Below are positions 52,153 through 61,679 of a DNA stretch of 64,000 nucleotides, piece by piece (position 1 is the stretch's first letter; each line of letters starts with the position of its first letter). The stretch lies in the NCBI GenBank assembly GCA_036446035.1, contig JAZFSG010000046.1, forward strand, positions 1 to 64,000, read 5' to 3'. The notes below the pieces were generated by a model. It was given only the letters and a program-made list of their open reading frames with translations, was not told the DNA's origin and ran no database searches. Origin of the DNA: CAXMQS01 sp036446035. Its GTDB lineage: Bacteria; Actinomycetota; Acidimicrobiia; Spongiisociales; JAOTWH01. Made by a program: the position numbers and the translations under genes.

Positions 52153-52923
52153 CTAGCGATGCAGGGGCTGGTGCACAGTCGCTCTTCCCGTCGCCCGGAA
52201 GTAGCCGATGTTGCGACAAACGGTCTCTCCAAGTCGCCATGTCGTTGCCTGGGGCTGATGTATGTCGCCGAAATAATGAAACCGTGGTCGATGGCGCTCG
52301 ACGTAGTCGCGAACCGGTGTGCTGCCTTTGTGACGGCCGCCGAGCACGTCAGTCGCCAGCGGGCCGACGGCAGGCGCTACATGGGTGCACAACACATCGA
52401 CGTCACCGATGCTGTCTAGCCTTCTCGCCATCTCGTCATCGGACACTTCGCCAGGGACGCCGAGAGGTGTTGCAGTGCCACCTCCGACGATTCCCACTTC
52501 TATGCCATCGACATTGAAGACCGCGCTATCGCCAACGAACTGGGCGTCGGGGGGAAGGGCCGAGGCCAGCAACTCAGGGTCATCCACGTTGCCATAGGTG
52601 ACGATGGCAGACGACCCTTCGAGGGCAGGGCAAATGTCCGCGTAGGCGATCTCGACAGCACTGAGGTAGCTCGCCCGGAACTCCTCGGGAGAACCGGGGT
52701 AGGCCTGGCGCCACAGGGCCGACGCGTCGTCCCAGCGTTTCGCCATCCGTAACCCGATCATCTCGCGAACGGCATCGCGCCCGACAACGGACGCCAGGAT
52801 GCCGTCGAAGGTCCGGTAGTCGATGAAGTTGACCAGGTCCCCGAGCACGATCAGCTGGTCACCTCGGGAAGCAACCCGCCGCAGTGCCGCGGTCGCACCG
52901 TGAACATCGGAGACCAGCAGCAT
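52153..52923 (-). CDS. calcineurin-like metallophosphoesterase
   Basis: A 256-aa phosphoesterase with the metal-binding motifs in order: VSDVHG (4-9), GDLVNF, YGNVDD (normally GNHD or GNVD), THVAP and FGDIHQP. It is similar to MPP_YvnB/Rv-type metallophosphatases; the substrate is unknown. It ends 11 nt before the SRPBCC gene and begins directly next to the zinc-ribbon gene stop. Confidence 0.9.
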   Translation of the reverse strand: MLLVSDVHGATAALRRVASRGDQLIVLGDLVNFIDYRTFDGILASVVGRDAVREMIGLRMAKRWDDASALWRQAYPGSPEEFRASYLSAVEIAYADICPALEGSSAIVTYGNVDDPELLASALPPDAQFVGDSAVFNVDGIEVGIVGGGTATPLGVPGEVSDDEMARRLDSIGDVDVLCTHVAPAVGPLATDVLGGRHKGSTPVRDYVERHRPRFHYFGDIHQPQATTWRLGETVCRNIGYFRATGRATVHQPLHR

Positions 52924-53532
52924 CTACGAGGTCGCCGATCGGAATGCGAGCATCACCGTGGTCATCAGGAGAATGACGACGAAGCCGCCGACGATCGACA
53001 GCACGCGCGGTCGCAGCAACGGCACCGGCTCCCCCTGCGCTAGCCGTACCACATCAACGATGCTCATAGCCCATATCGCCACGGCAGCGACGATGAGGAT
53101 GATTCCGATCAACTCGCCGACGATGACGAGCATCCCACCGACCACCATGGCGGCTATCGCCAGGAACCCGGCGACGACGCCGATGCCACCGAAGCCGAGA
53201 GAGCCGTAACCGAAGCCCGGAAAGATGATCGACCTCCGCAGGGCCGTCTCAGGATCGAAAGCTGCTCGCTCGGTTTCGGCTCCGTAGGAGTCATAGATGC
53301 TGAGCCCACATAAGGAACACTCCGATCTGTCGACGTCGTTCACCGTTTGACAGGCGCGACACTCCCATCCGCTGCGAGCCGGAGCTTGGACTGTTGCGGC
53401 TCCGTCTGTTGCTGGCGACTCGGGCTCGGAATCCTCCGGCCTTGACCCAAGGCTCCCGAAGCACTGGCCGCACCACTCGGCGTCCGGCGGATTGGTGGCA
53501 CCGCAATGAGCACATGTCACGAGTTCCGACAT
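52924..53532 (-). CDS. zinc-ribbon membrane protein
   Basis: A 202-aa protein with two Cys4 zinc modules (CAHCGATNPPDAEWCGQCF at the N-terminus and CRACQTVNDVDRSECSLCG near residue 58), an acidic linker between them, and three hydrophobic C-terminal helices. Probably membrane-anchored with the zinc modules in the cytoplasm. Function unknown. No ribosome-binding site; TACGCT lies 6 nt before the ATG. Confidence 0.8.
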   Translation of the reverse strand: MSELVTCAHCGATNPPDAEWCGQCFGSLGSRPEDSEPESPATDGAATVQAPARSGWECRACQTVNDVDRSECSLCGLSIYDSYGAETERAAFDPETALRRSIIFPGFGYGSLGFGGIGVVAGFLAIAAMVVGGMLVIVGELIGIILIVAAVAIWAMSIVDVVRLAQGEPVPLLRPRVLSIVGGFVVILLMTTVMLAFRSATS

Positions 53533-53538
53533 CTTCTG

Positions 53539-53544
53539 AGCGTA
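53539..53544 (-). promoter_or_regulatory. TANNNT -10 box of zinc-ribbon gene, predicted leaderless
   Basis: Minus-strand TACGCT, 6 nt before the ATG at 53532, within the 14-nt gap to queG. The same hexamer and spacing occur in front of queG. Confidence 0.5.
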
Positions 53545-53546
53545 GC

Positions 53547-54635
53547 TCAGGCCTCCGCCAGGGCCTGGGAGATCTCAGCCTCAACAGCAGCGTCCTTCTC
53601 GACCATGGCTCGAGCCCTCAATGCCGCTCGGGCCATTGGGCCACCAAGGGAACCAAGCGCCCAGGCGGCGTGGGACCGCAACAGGTCGTCGGGGTGGCCC
53701 AGGAAACCCGCAGCAACCGCCACCGCCTCTCCGCCGCCGACATTCCCTAGCGCCACAAGGGAGTTGCGACGCAGAAAACGAGCATTGCGCTTTGGTACAT
53801 AGAAGTGGGAGAAGCGCTCGAGCAAGGACCCGGCATCGGCACCGAGGAGCTGCAGCAGCTCATGGCGACCAGCACGCCGCGCGCTGTGCTCTTCGAGCGA
53901 TCGCTGGCCCGGCGGGCATGCCTCGATGCAGTCGTCGCAGCCATACACGCGATCACCCATCGCTTGTCGAAGCTCGAGCGGGATCGAACCCGGGGCCTGC
54001 GCCCAATAGGCGAGACAGAGGCGGGCGTCGAGGACCCCCGGGGCCACCAGCGCCCCTGTGGGGCAGGCAGGCAAGCAGGCCTCGCAGGTTCCACAATCTC
54101 TCTTCATCGGCGCGGACACATCCAGATCGGCGTCGGTCACCACCGAGCCGAGCAGCATCCACGGACCGACTCCCGGCGCCAGCACCATGGTGTTCTTCCC
54201 CCACCACCCGATCCCGGCCCGCACTGCCGCAGCACGATCGACCAACCGGTTGTCATCGATGAGGATCTCGGCGCGATGTCCCTCTGCCCGAAGAACGTCT
54301 GCGAGACGGGTCAATGCTCGCCGCAGGTCGGCGTAGTGCTCTTCGGTGGCGAAGCGGGCCACCCGCCCGCTTCCCGCGCTGGGCGGCCCCGGCGAGCCCG
54401 CGCGCTCCATATAGGACCAGGCCCCGACCACGAGTCGCTGCGCCCACCCGAAGGATCGAGTTATGTCCGTTGACGCCGGCTCGGCGTAAGTGAACCGAAG
54501 CCCGGCCGCCCTCCCAGACTCGTTGGCGTCTGCGATCGATTGTGCGGTCCCCGCGAACGGGGACGCGTCGCAGACGCCGTAGCCAACCAGTCCGGCCGAC
54601 TCGGCAGTAGCACGCAGCACGGTGCCCAAGGCCAT
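53547..54635 (-). CDS. queG: epoxyqueuosine reductase
   Basis: A 362-aa cobalamin/4Fe-4S enzyme performing the last step of queuosine synthesis in tRNA. Two cluster motifs are intact, CGTCEACLPACP and CDDCIEACPPG. The cobalamin-binding core is N-terminal, and HEAT-like repeats (NSLVALGNVGGGEAVAVAAG, DDLLRSHAAWALGSLG) are C-terminal. Length is normal. The ATG at 54635 has no ribosome-binding site and is predicted leaderless. Confidence 0.93.
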   Translation of the reverse strand: MALGTVLRATAESAGLVGYGVCDASPFAGTAQSIADANESGRAAGLRFTYAEPASTDITRSFGWAQRLVVGAWSYMERAGSPGPPSAGSGRVARFATEEHYADLRRALTRLADVLRAEGHRAEILIDDNRLVDRAAAVRAGIGWWGKNTMVLAPGVGPWMLLGSVVTDADLDVSAPMKRDCGTCEACLPACPTGALVAPGVLDARLCLAYWAQAPGSIPLELRQAMGDRVYGCDDCIEACPPGQRSLEEHSARRAGRHELLQLLGADAGSLLERFSHFYVPKRNARFLRRNSLVALGNVGGGEAVAVAAGFLGHPDDLLRSHAAWALGSLGGPMARAALRARAMVEKDAAVEAEISQALAEA

Positions 54636-54641
54636 CTCGTG

Positions 54642-54647
54642 AGCGTA
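54642..54647 (-). promoter_or_regulatory. TANNNT -10 box of queG, predicted leaderless
   Basis: Minus-strand TACGCT, 6 nt before the queG ATG, identical in sequence and spacing to the zinc-ribbon gene. Confidence 0.5.
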
Positions 54648-54686
54648 TACGGCGCCGGTGAGGGGCTGCCGTCGAGCACCGGGTGC

Positions 54687-54724
54687 GACCGAGCGAAGGG
54701 CCCGCTATTGCCCTCCGCTCGGTC
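54687..54724 (-). terminator. strong hairpin, terminator of the small Cys-rich gene
   Basis: GACCGAGCGAAGGGC (54687-54701) and GCCCTCCGCTCGGTC (54710-54724) pair at 14 of 15 positions around an 8-nt loop. It lies 23 nt after the stop of the gene at 54748-54954 and upstream of queG's promoter. There is no U-tract, which is common for actinobacterial terminators. Confidence 0.6.
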
Positions 54725-54747
54725 TACCGGCTGAGCGACGCCGCTCC

Positions 54748-54954
54748 CTACCCGACCGCGGCGTCGCGTTCGTCGCTGCGCTGGATAAGGCGCAGCGGCG
54801 AAACCAATCCGGCATCGGCGAGGATGTCAAGAGCCTCTGCCTGATCCGGATCCACTTCTAGAGGACCACTGAGGTCACGCAGCACATGCGTCACGACGCA
54901 GTCCTGGCAGACTTCGGTGTGCTGCTGGGAGCAGTTGTTGCAGTCGATGAACAT
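54748..54954 (-). CDS. small Cys-rich protein, predicted zinc-binding
   Basis: A 68-aa protein starting MFIDCNNCSQ with CNNC and CQDC spaced 9 residues apart, a probable zinc knuckle, followed by an acidic helix (DPDQAEALDILADAGL). It resembles small zinc-ribbon proteins found next to redox genes in actinobacteria, but I cannot name it. It is flanked by a strong terminator hairpin and diverges from gnd. Its frame extends far upstream antisense to gnd, which is not real. Confidence 0.7.
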   Translation of the reverse strand: MFIDCNNCSQQHTEVCQDCVVTHVLRDLSGPLEVDPDQAEALDILADAGLVSPLRLIQRSDERDAAVG

Positions 54955-55062
54955 CGTGGCCTCCGTGTCTTCTCTATCTACTGGCACCGTAGGAACCGGG
55001 TGTGACAGAAACCGCCGGAAGTGAGATGTGGCGTAGCATCGGGGGTCTTCAGCGGGAGAGAC

Positions 55063-56504
55063 ATGACACAAGGCGCCGATATCGGCCTCATCGGGCTGGC
55101 CGTGATGGGTCAGAATCTGGTGCTCAACATGGCCGACCACGGCTACACGGTTGCCGTCTACAACAGGACCAAGGAACGCACCGACGAGTTCTTGGCGGGG
55201 CCTGCCAGCGGAACCAGCGTCATCGGAGCCTCGAGCCTCGATGAGCTGGTGACCACTCTCACTCCGCCTCGTCGAGTGATGATGTTGATCCGCGCCGGCG
55301 ATGGCGTCGATGCCGTCATCGATCAGCTGATACCCCTCCTCGACCCAGGCGACGTGATCATCGACGCCGGCAACTCCCTCTACACCGACACGATCCGCCG
55401 GGCGGCTCGAGTCGAGCGAGAGGGCATGTTCTACGTTGGCACCGGAATCTCGGGCGGTGAGGAGGGTGCTCGTCACGGCCCGTCCTTGATGCCCGGCGGG
55501 TCGCCTGGCGCATGGCCGCTCATCAAGGAGATCTTCCAGGACATCGCCGCCAAGCTCTCCGACGGGACTCCGGCCAGCGATTGGGTGGGAAGCGACGGTG
55601 CCGGCCACTTCACCAAGATGGTCCACAACGGCATCGAGTACGGCGACATGCAGCTCATCGCCGAGGCCTACCACCTGATGACAGCGGGACTGGGCATGGA
55701 CCCGGAGTCCCTCGCGCAGGCGTTCGCTTCGTGGAATGCCGAGAAACTCGAGTCGTACCTGATCGAGATCACTGCCGAGATCATGGGTCACCGCGAGGAC
55801 GGCGACCTGGTTCTCGACACCATCCTGGACGCAGCCGGTCAAAAGGGCACCGGTAAATGGACCGTCATCTCCTCGATGGAGCTGGGGTCGCCGACGCCGC
55901 TGGTCGCCGAAGCCGTCTACGCCCGGATCCTGTCTTCGCACAAGGACCTGCGAGCGGAGGCGGCAGCGACCCTCGGGGCTCCTGCCGTCTCGCCGATCGA
56001 TTCGGCAACAGCGTCTGACATACGCGACGCTTTGCACGCCTCAAAGATCGTTTCCTATGCACAGGGATTCATGCTGCTGGCCGATGCTGCCGCCGAACAT
56101 GGGTGGGATCTCGACTTCTCCTCGATCGCAACGATGTGGGCAGGCGGCACCATCATCCGTTCCTCCTTCCTCGCTGAGGTCCGTCGGGCCTTTGGCACCG
56201 AGCCCTCTCTCGAGAACCTGCTCCTCAGCCAATACTTCGCCGGTGAGGTCACGACCGCCGAGGACGGTTGGCGGCGGGTCGTCGGCGCCGCAGTTGGGGC
56301 TTCGCTGCCGACCCCGGCGTTGGGCTCGGCGCTGGCCTTCTACGACGGCTTCAGAACGCAACGCCTGCCGGCCAACCTGATACAAGCGCAACGCGACTAC
56401 TTCGGCGCCCATACCTATGAGCGTGTCGACCGACCCCGTGGCGAGTTCTTCCACAGCGATTGGACTGGCGCCGGTGGACCCGCCACTGCCGGCAGCTATC
56501 AGGC

Positions 56505-56508
<4 letters not shown>
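55063..56508 (+). CDS. gnd: 6-phosphogluconate dehydrogenase (decarboxylating)
   Basis: A 481-aa NADP enzyme making ribulose 5-phosphate. It shows IGLIGLAVMGQNL, GTGISGGEEGARHGPSLMPGG and the substrate loop KMVHNGIEYGDMQL. Full-length type. The ATG at 55063 has GGGAGAG upstream; an earlier in-frame GTG is disfavoured. It overlaps zwf. Confidence 0.96.
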
Positions 56509-57899
<1,391 letters not shown>

Positions 57900-57906
57900 G
57901 AGCGTG

Positions 57907-58002
57907 ATGAGCAATCCACTCGCGAGCTGGCAACCGATGACGATCTTCCTCATCAACAAGGCAGCGGCTCGTAGCACGAGTCATTGGTCAGCATGCTCCT
58001 AG
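57907..58002 (+). CDS. possible 31-codon ORF between zwf and the F420 gene
   Basis: An ATG at 57907 with GGAG 4 nt upstream opens a 31-codon frame (MSNPLASWQPMTIF...) ending 10 nt inside the next gene. The next gene has no ribosome-binding site, so translation of this small frame could couple to it. It may equally be chance. Confidence 0.25.
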   Translation: MSNPLASWQPMTIFLINKAAARSTSHWSACS

Positions 58003-58403
58003 CTCGGGAGCGCTTTGCCGACGCTCCCGTAGCAGTCCTGGCCACGGTCAGCCAAGAGGGGTCACCACGGCTGGTACCCGTCACTTTCGCCATCGTCGAC
58101 GACCGTGCATTCATAGCGGTCGACCACAAGCCGAAGACGACGCGGCGACTCGCCCGTCTCAGCGACATCGAGAGCGACCCGCGGGTGAGCCTGTTGGCTC
58201 AGCACTACGAAGACGACTGGACCCGGCTGTGGTGGGTAAGAGCAACCGGAACAGCGGCGATTCGAGACGACGAGCACGCCGTGGCCGCTGCCGGGAAGTT
58301 GCTCGGCACTAAGTACCCCCAGTACCGCGAACACACTCCGGACGGCCCCATCATCGACGTCGCCATTCGCTCCTGGCGATCTTGGGAAGCCGATCCCACC
58401 TAG
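57993..58403 (+). CDS. PPOX-class F420-dependent oxidoreductase, Rv0121 type
   Basis: A 136-aa split-barrel flavin/deazaflavin oxidoreductase of the TIGR03668 type (FADAPVAVLATVSQEGSPRL near the N-terminus, RLARLSDIESDPRVSLLAQH, DDWTRLWWVRATGTA). It would use coenzyme F420 on an unknown substrate. The start is ATG 57993 or a TTG at 57984. Confidence 0.85.
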   Translation: MLLARERFADAPVAVLATVSQEGSPRLVPVTFAIVDDRAFIAVDHKPKTTRRLARLSDIESDPRVSLLAQHYEDDWTRLWWVRATGTAAIRDDEHAVAAAGKLLGTKYPQYREHTPDGPIIDVAIRSWRSWEADPT

Positions 58404-58418
58404 TCACGAGTCAGAGCA

Positions 58419-59801
58419 TCAGCGGACATCAGGCGCCGCCGCTAGCGCTCCGATGCCGGTTCCCCATTCGGCGTCTGCCAGCGCGATCGCCTGGACCGCC
58501 TTCTCCGAGCTCAACTTGCCCGGCTGCGGGTTACGGAGCCTGAGGCGCAGATAGCTGCCCTGGGGTCCGGGACCCAGCGTCAGCGTGCCGTCTGCATTCT
58601 CTCCGTCGTCGTGGGCGAAGCGGCATGTATCGTCCTCGAAGACGACTCCGGCGCTGCGCTCCTCCGTGACTTGGCCATCGAGCGGCGCCCCAAAGCCTCC
58701 ACTCCGCTTCTCGTCTGCGACCTCGGTGACCTGTCGCTCCAGCTCGCGGGCGCGGTAATCGAGGTCCTCTCCTTCGACGATGTTGAGATGGAGGTGGTAC
58801 AGGGGTGCCTCGAAGTGTTGTTGCAGAGTCCCCAGGCCCACTGAGAATCTCGCATTGAGCTCCGTCGGGCGCCACCCCTCCGACGTCAATACGCCGTCGA
58901 GGTTGTAGGCGCCCCGGTAGCCGACCGAGTCTCGCAGGTGTTCACCGACTCCGACGGCTGCCCGGCGCATCGTCTGACGATCAGCGTCTGGCGGATCCCA
59001 CGTGGTCGCCGCGCCGGCATAGAACAGCTCGGCCGAATCCGGCCGACGCAGGATGATCAACTCGACGGGACGGAAGGTGATGACTTCGTCTCCAACGATG
59101 ATCCCGTGGATGGAACACGGGACGCCATCGAGGAAAGGCATCACCCGGACTCGATCGCAGTGGTCCTCGAAGAAGGCTGTGGCTTGGGCCGCTGACTCTT
59201 CGTCCCGCACCCATCGCGTGTAGCTGGCGCCGCCGTGCCATCCTTCCCGATTGTCGCCTGCCCACACGGTTCCCATACCGCGGTCGTGATCGCGGGCCGC
59301 CTTCTTGAGGTCATGGCTCGAGGCGGCCGCGATAGCTGACGGGGCTCTCACCACGCCGGCGCGGTCCCATATCTGATCAGCGCTCAGCTTGTCCTCGAGC
59401 TCCGCCCACGCCGCCGGCCGCGTCCCGTAACACTCTCTACCTGCGACCGCATGATCGACGGCAACGACCGTCCGCAACACCCGGGCCGACCGGTCGGGGT
59501 CGAACGCGTCGACGGCCGCCACTACATCGGCGGGAAGATCGACCAAGGCCCGCTCGAAGTTGCGAATGCCGTTCATGATCGTGTCGGCGGAGATGCCTAA
59601 CACCTTCCACGAGGCAAACCCCGGTGGCGGTGGATCGCCCGTGCCACGGCTGCCCGCGATGACGAAGAGACCCTCTGCACCATGTCGAATCATGCGCTCC
59701 GCGAGCCGGTCGAGTCCGCCCAAGACGTCTAACGCCGCTACCCAGCGACGACCCTTGACGGTGGATGCCACCAACTCGTCCCAGTACGCAGCCGTCGCCA
59801 T
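58419..59801 (-). CDS. ATP-grasp domain protein of unknown substrate
   Basis: A 460-aa protein. The N-terminal third has no recognised motif. The middle resembles an ATP-grasp core (LEDKLSADQIW, a Gly-rich loop, VRVMPFLDGVPCSIHGIIV, and WRPTELNARFSVG with the metal-binding Glu and Asn). It should ligate a carboxylate to an amine or thiol using ATP. A C-terminal barrel-like extension follows. No biosynthetic neighbour hints at the substrate. Leaderless layout: TAGGGT 6 nt before the ATG. Confidence 0.7.
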   Translation of the reverse strand: MATAAYWDELVASTVKGRRWVAALDVLGGLDRLAERMIRHGAEGLFVIAGSRGTGDPPPPGFASWKVLGISADTIMNGIRNFERALVDLPADVVAAVDAFDPDRSARVLRTVVAVDHAVAGRECYGTRPAAWAELEDKLSADQIWDRAGVVRAPSAIAAASSHDLKKAARDHDRGMGTVWAGDNREGWHGGASYTRWVRDEESAAQATAFFEDHCDRVRVMPFLDGVPCSIHGIIVGDEVITFRPVELIILRRPDSAELFYAGAATTWDPPDADRQTMRRAAVGVGEHLRDSVGYRGAYNLDGVLTSEGWRPTELNARFSVGLGTLQQHFEAPLYHLHLNIVEGEDLDYRARELERQVTEVADEKRSGGFGAPLDGQVTEERSAGVVFEDDTCRFAHDDGENADGTLTLGPGPQGSYLRLRLRNPQPGKLSSEKAVQAIALADAEWGTGIGALAAAPDVR

Positions 59802-59807
59802 GGATCG

Positions 59808-59813
59808 ACCCTA
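59808..59813 (-). promoter_or_regulatory. TANNNT -10 box of ATP-grasp gene, predicted leaderless
   Basis: Minus-strand TAGGGT, exactly 6 nt before the ATG at 59801; no ribosome-binding site is present. Confidence 0.5.
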
Positions 59814-59879
59814 CGTGTCTCGACCTCGCTGCGCTCGGCCCAAAGCCAAAGCCCAAAGCTTTCTTGCTACAACTCCCCC

Positions 59880-60251
59880 ATGACGGCAACGCCTCTCCGC
59901 ATGCTGGCCCGTGGTGCAACGAAACGCTGTGCCCGCTGTGGCTCTGGCGAGCTCTTTCGTCGCTGGTTCCGCATCGTGGAGGACTGCCCGCGCTGCGGTC
60001 TGCACTTCGAACGCGAGGAGGGGTACTGGACGGGCGCCATGATGGTCAATTTGGCGGTCACCGAGGTTGTATTCCTGGCTCTGTTCGTCGGCCTGGCCGT
60101 CGCCTGGTGGCCGGACCCACCCTGGGGTCGCATGTTCGTCATCCTGGTTGCGGTCAACGCGTTCCTGCCCATCGCCTTCTACCCGTTCTCGAAGACGCTG
60201 TGGATCGCCGGCGACCTGAGCTTCCGATCGCTCACCCGGGAGCCCGACTGA
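59880..60251 (+). CDS. DUF983 membrane protein
   Basis: A 123-aa protein with an N-terminal zinc-ribbon-like Cys4 (CARCGSGELFRRW and CPRCGLHFE), the DUF983 signature YWTGAMMVN, and two to three membrane helices. Function unknown. It starts at ATG 59880 with TACAAC 6 nt upstream and no ribosome-binding site, possibly leaderless. Confidence 0.85.
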   Translation: MTATPLRMLARGATKRCARCGSGELFRRWFRIVEDCPRCGLHFEREEGYWTGAMMVNLAVTEVVFLALFVGLAVAWWPDPPWGRMFVILVAVNAFLPIAFYPFSKTLWIAGDLSFRSLTREPD

Positions 60252-60273
60252 CGGCGATAGATTCAGCGACGCG

Positions 60274-61392
60274 ATGCAGCTAGCCGTTCACCGAGAAGCC
60301 AACCCAAGCGAACGTCGCGTCGCGGTTACCCCGCGCATAGCATCGCTCCTCGCCACCAGGGACATCGAGGTCGTGGTGGCGTCCGGCGCAGGTGATCGAG
60401 CCGGTTTCTCCAACGAGACCTACCTGCAGGCAGGGGCGACGGTCATGGAGAACCCAAGCGGCGACGTCAACGTGTTGGTCGGTCCTCCACCTCCTGAACA
60501 GATCGAGGGCTTGCCGGAAGGGAGCGTCGTCATCGGCTTCCTCGACCCCTTCACCAACACCGACCTGCTGACGGCGATCACGGCCAAGAAGCTCACCGCC
60601 ATCGCCTTCGAAGCCGTACCCCGGACCACGCTGGCTCAGATGATGGACGCGCTCTCGTCACAGGCAACAGCCGCCGGCTACGCCGCTGTGTTGAAGGGAG
60701 CCGCCGCGGCCTCTCACTTCTTGCCGATGCTCACTACCGCTGCCGGAACCATCCCTCCGGCCAAGGTCCTGGTGCTGGGGACGGGCGTCGCCGGTCTCCA
60801 GGCCATCGCCACTGCGAAGCGTCTTGGCGCGGTTACCTCGGCTTACGACATCCGTCCCGAGGCCCGGGAACAGGTGGAGAGCCTTGGCGCCCGGTTCGTC
60901 GCCGCCCCCACGGCTGAGGACGCCGCGACGGAAGGCGGCTACGCCAAAGAGGTTGCCGCCGACATGCAGCAGCTCCAGCTGGCGGCCCTGGCGCCGGTCG
61001 TCGCCGAGTCCGATCTCGTGATCGCCACCGCTCAGATTCCCGGAAGGCCCGCTCCCCTTCTCGTAACCACGGAGATGGTGGCTGCGATGCGGCCGGGTTC
61101 CGCCATCGTCGACATCGCAGCATCAACGGGGGGCAATTGCGAAGTGACCGTTGCCGACGAGGAGATCGACATCAACGGCGTCACCGTTCTCGGCCCAACC
61201 GATCTCGCCAGCCGCGTCGCCACCGACGCCTCGGAGATGTACGCCCGTAATCTCGCATCCATGCTCGAGCTCCTGGTTGTCGACGGAGACCTCACCATCG
61301 ACCTCGACAACGAGATCGTGGCGGGAGCCTGCGTCGCCCATGCCGGTGAAGTCAGGCACGCGTTGTCGCGTAAGGCGATGGGGATCGAATGA
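60274..61392 (+). CDS. pntAA: NAD(P) transhydrogenase subunit alpha, part 1
   Basis: A 372-aa soluble NAD(H)-binding domain I of the proton-pumping transhydrogenase, related to alanine dehydrogenase. REANPSERRVAVTP, VLVLGTGVAGLQAIATAKRLGA and DIRPEAREQ are present. Split type: the membrane part of alpha is a separate gene. It overlaps pntAB by 4 nt (ATGA). Confidence 0.95.
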   Translation: MQLAVHREANPSERRVAVTPRIASLLATRDIEVVVASGAGDRAGFSNETYLQAGATVMENPSGDVNVLVGPPPPEQIEGLPEGSVVIGFLDPFTNTDLLTAITAKKLTAIAFEAVPRTTLAQMMDALSSQATAAGYAAVLKGAAAASHFLPMLTTAAGTIPPAKVLVLGTGVAGLQAIATAKRLGAVTSAYDIRPEAREQVESLGARFVAAPTAEDAATEGGYAKEVAADMQQLQLAALAPVVAESDLVIATAQIPGRPAPLLVTTEMVAAMRPGSAIVDIAASTGGNCEVTVADEEIDINGVTVLGPTDLASRVATDASEMYARNLASMLELLVVDGDLTIDLDNEIVAGACVAHAGEVRHALSRKAMGIE

Positions 61393-61679
61393 GCCCACTC
61401 ATCATCGGGATCACTGTTTTCGTACTGGCGACCTTCGTCGGTATTGAGGTCATCTCCAAAGTGCCGCCGACCTTGCACACCCCGCTGATGTCTGGCGCCA
61501 ACGCCATCTCGGGCGTCACCATCGTCGGAGCGGTGACTGCCGCCGGCTTTGGGTCTGGCGGCGTCGCCACCGTCCTTGGGTTCCTAGCGGTCGCCACAGC
61601 CACCATCAATGTGGTCGGCGGCTTTCTCGTCACCGACCGCATGCTCGGCATGTTCCGGCGCCCGAAGAGGGACCAGTGA
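61389..61679 (+). CDS. pntAB: NAD(P) transhydrogenase subunit alpha, part 2
   Basis: A 96-aa membrane subunit with three hydrophobic helices and the conserved HTPLMSGANAISG. It forms part of the proton channel. The pntB GTG overlaps its stop (GTGA). Confidence 0.95.
   Translation: MSPLIIGITVFVLATFVGIEVISKVPPTLHTPLMSGANAISGVTIVGAVTAAGFGSGGVATVLGFLAVATATINVVGGFLVTDRMLGMFRRPKRDQ

Noticed and set aside
54748..56037. A 429-codon minus-strand frame antisense to gnd
   Set aside because: Only its last 68 codons look coding. The rest is the reverse shadow of gnd in GC-rich DNA.
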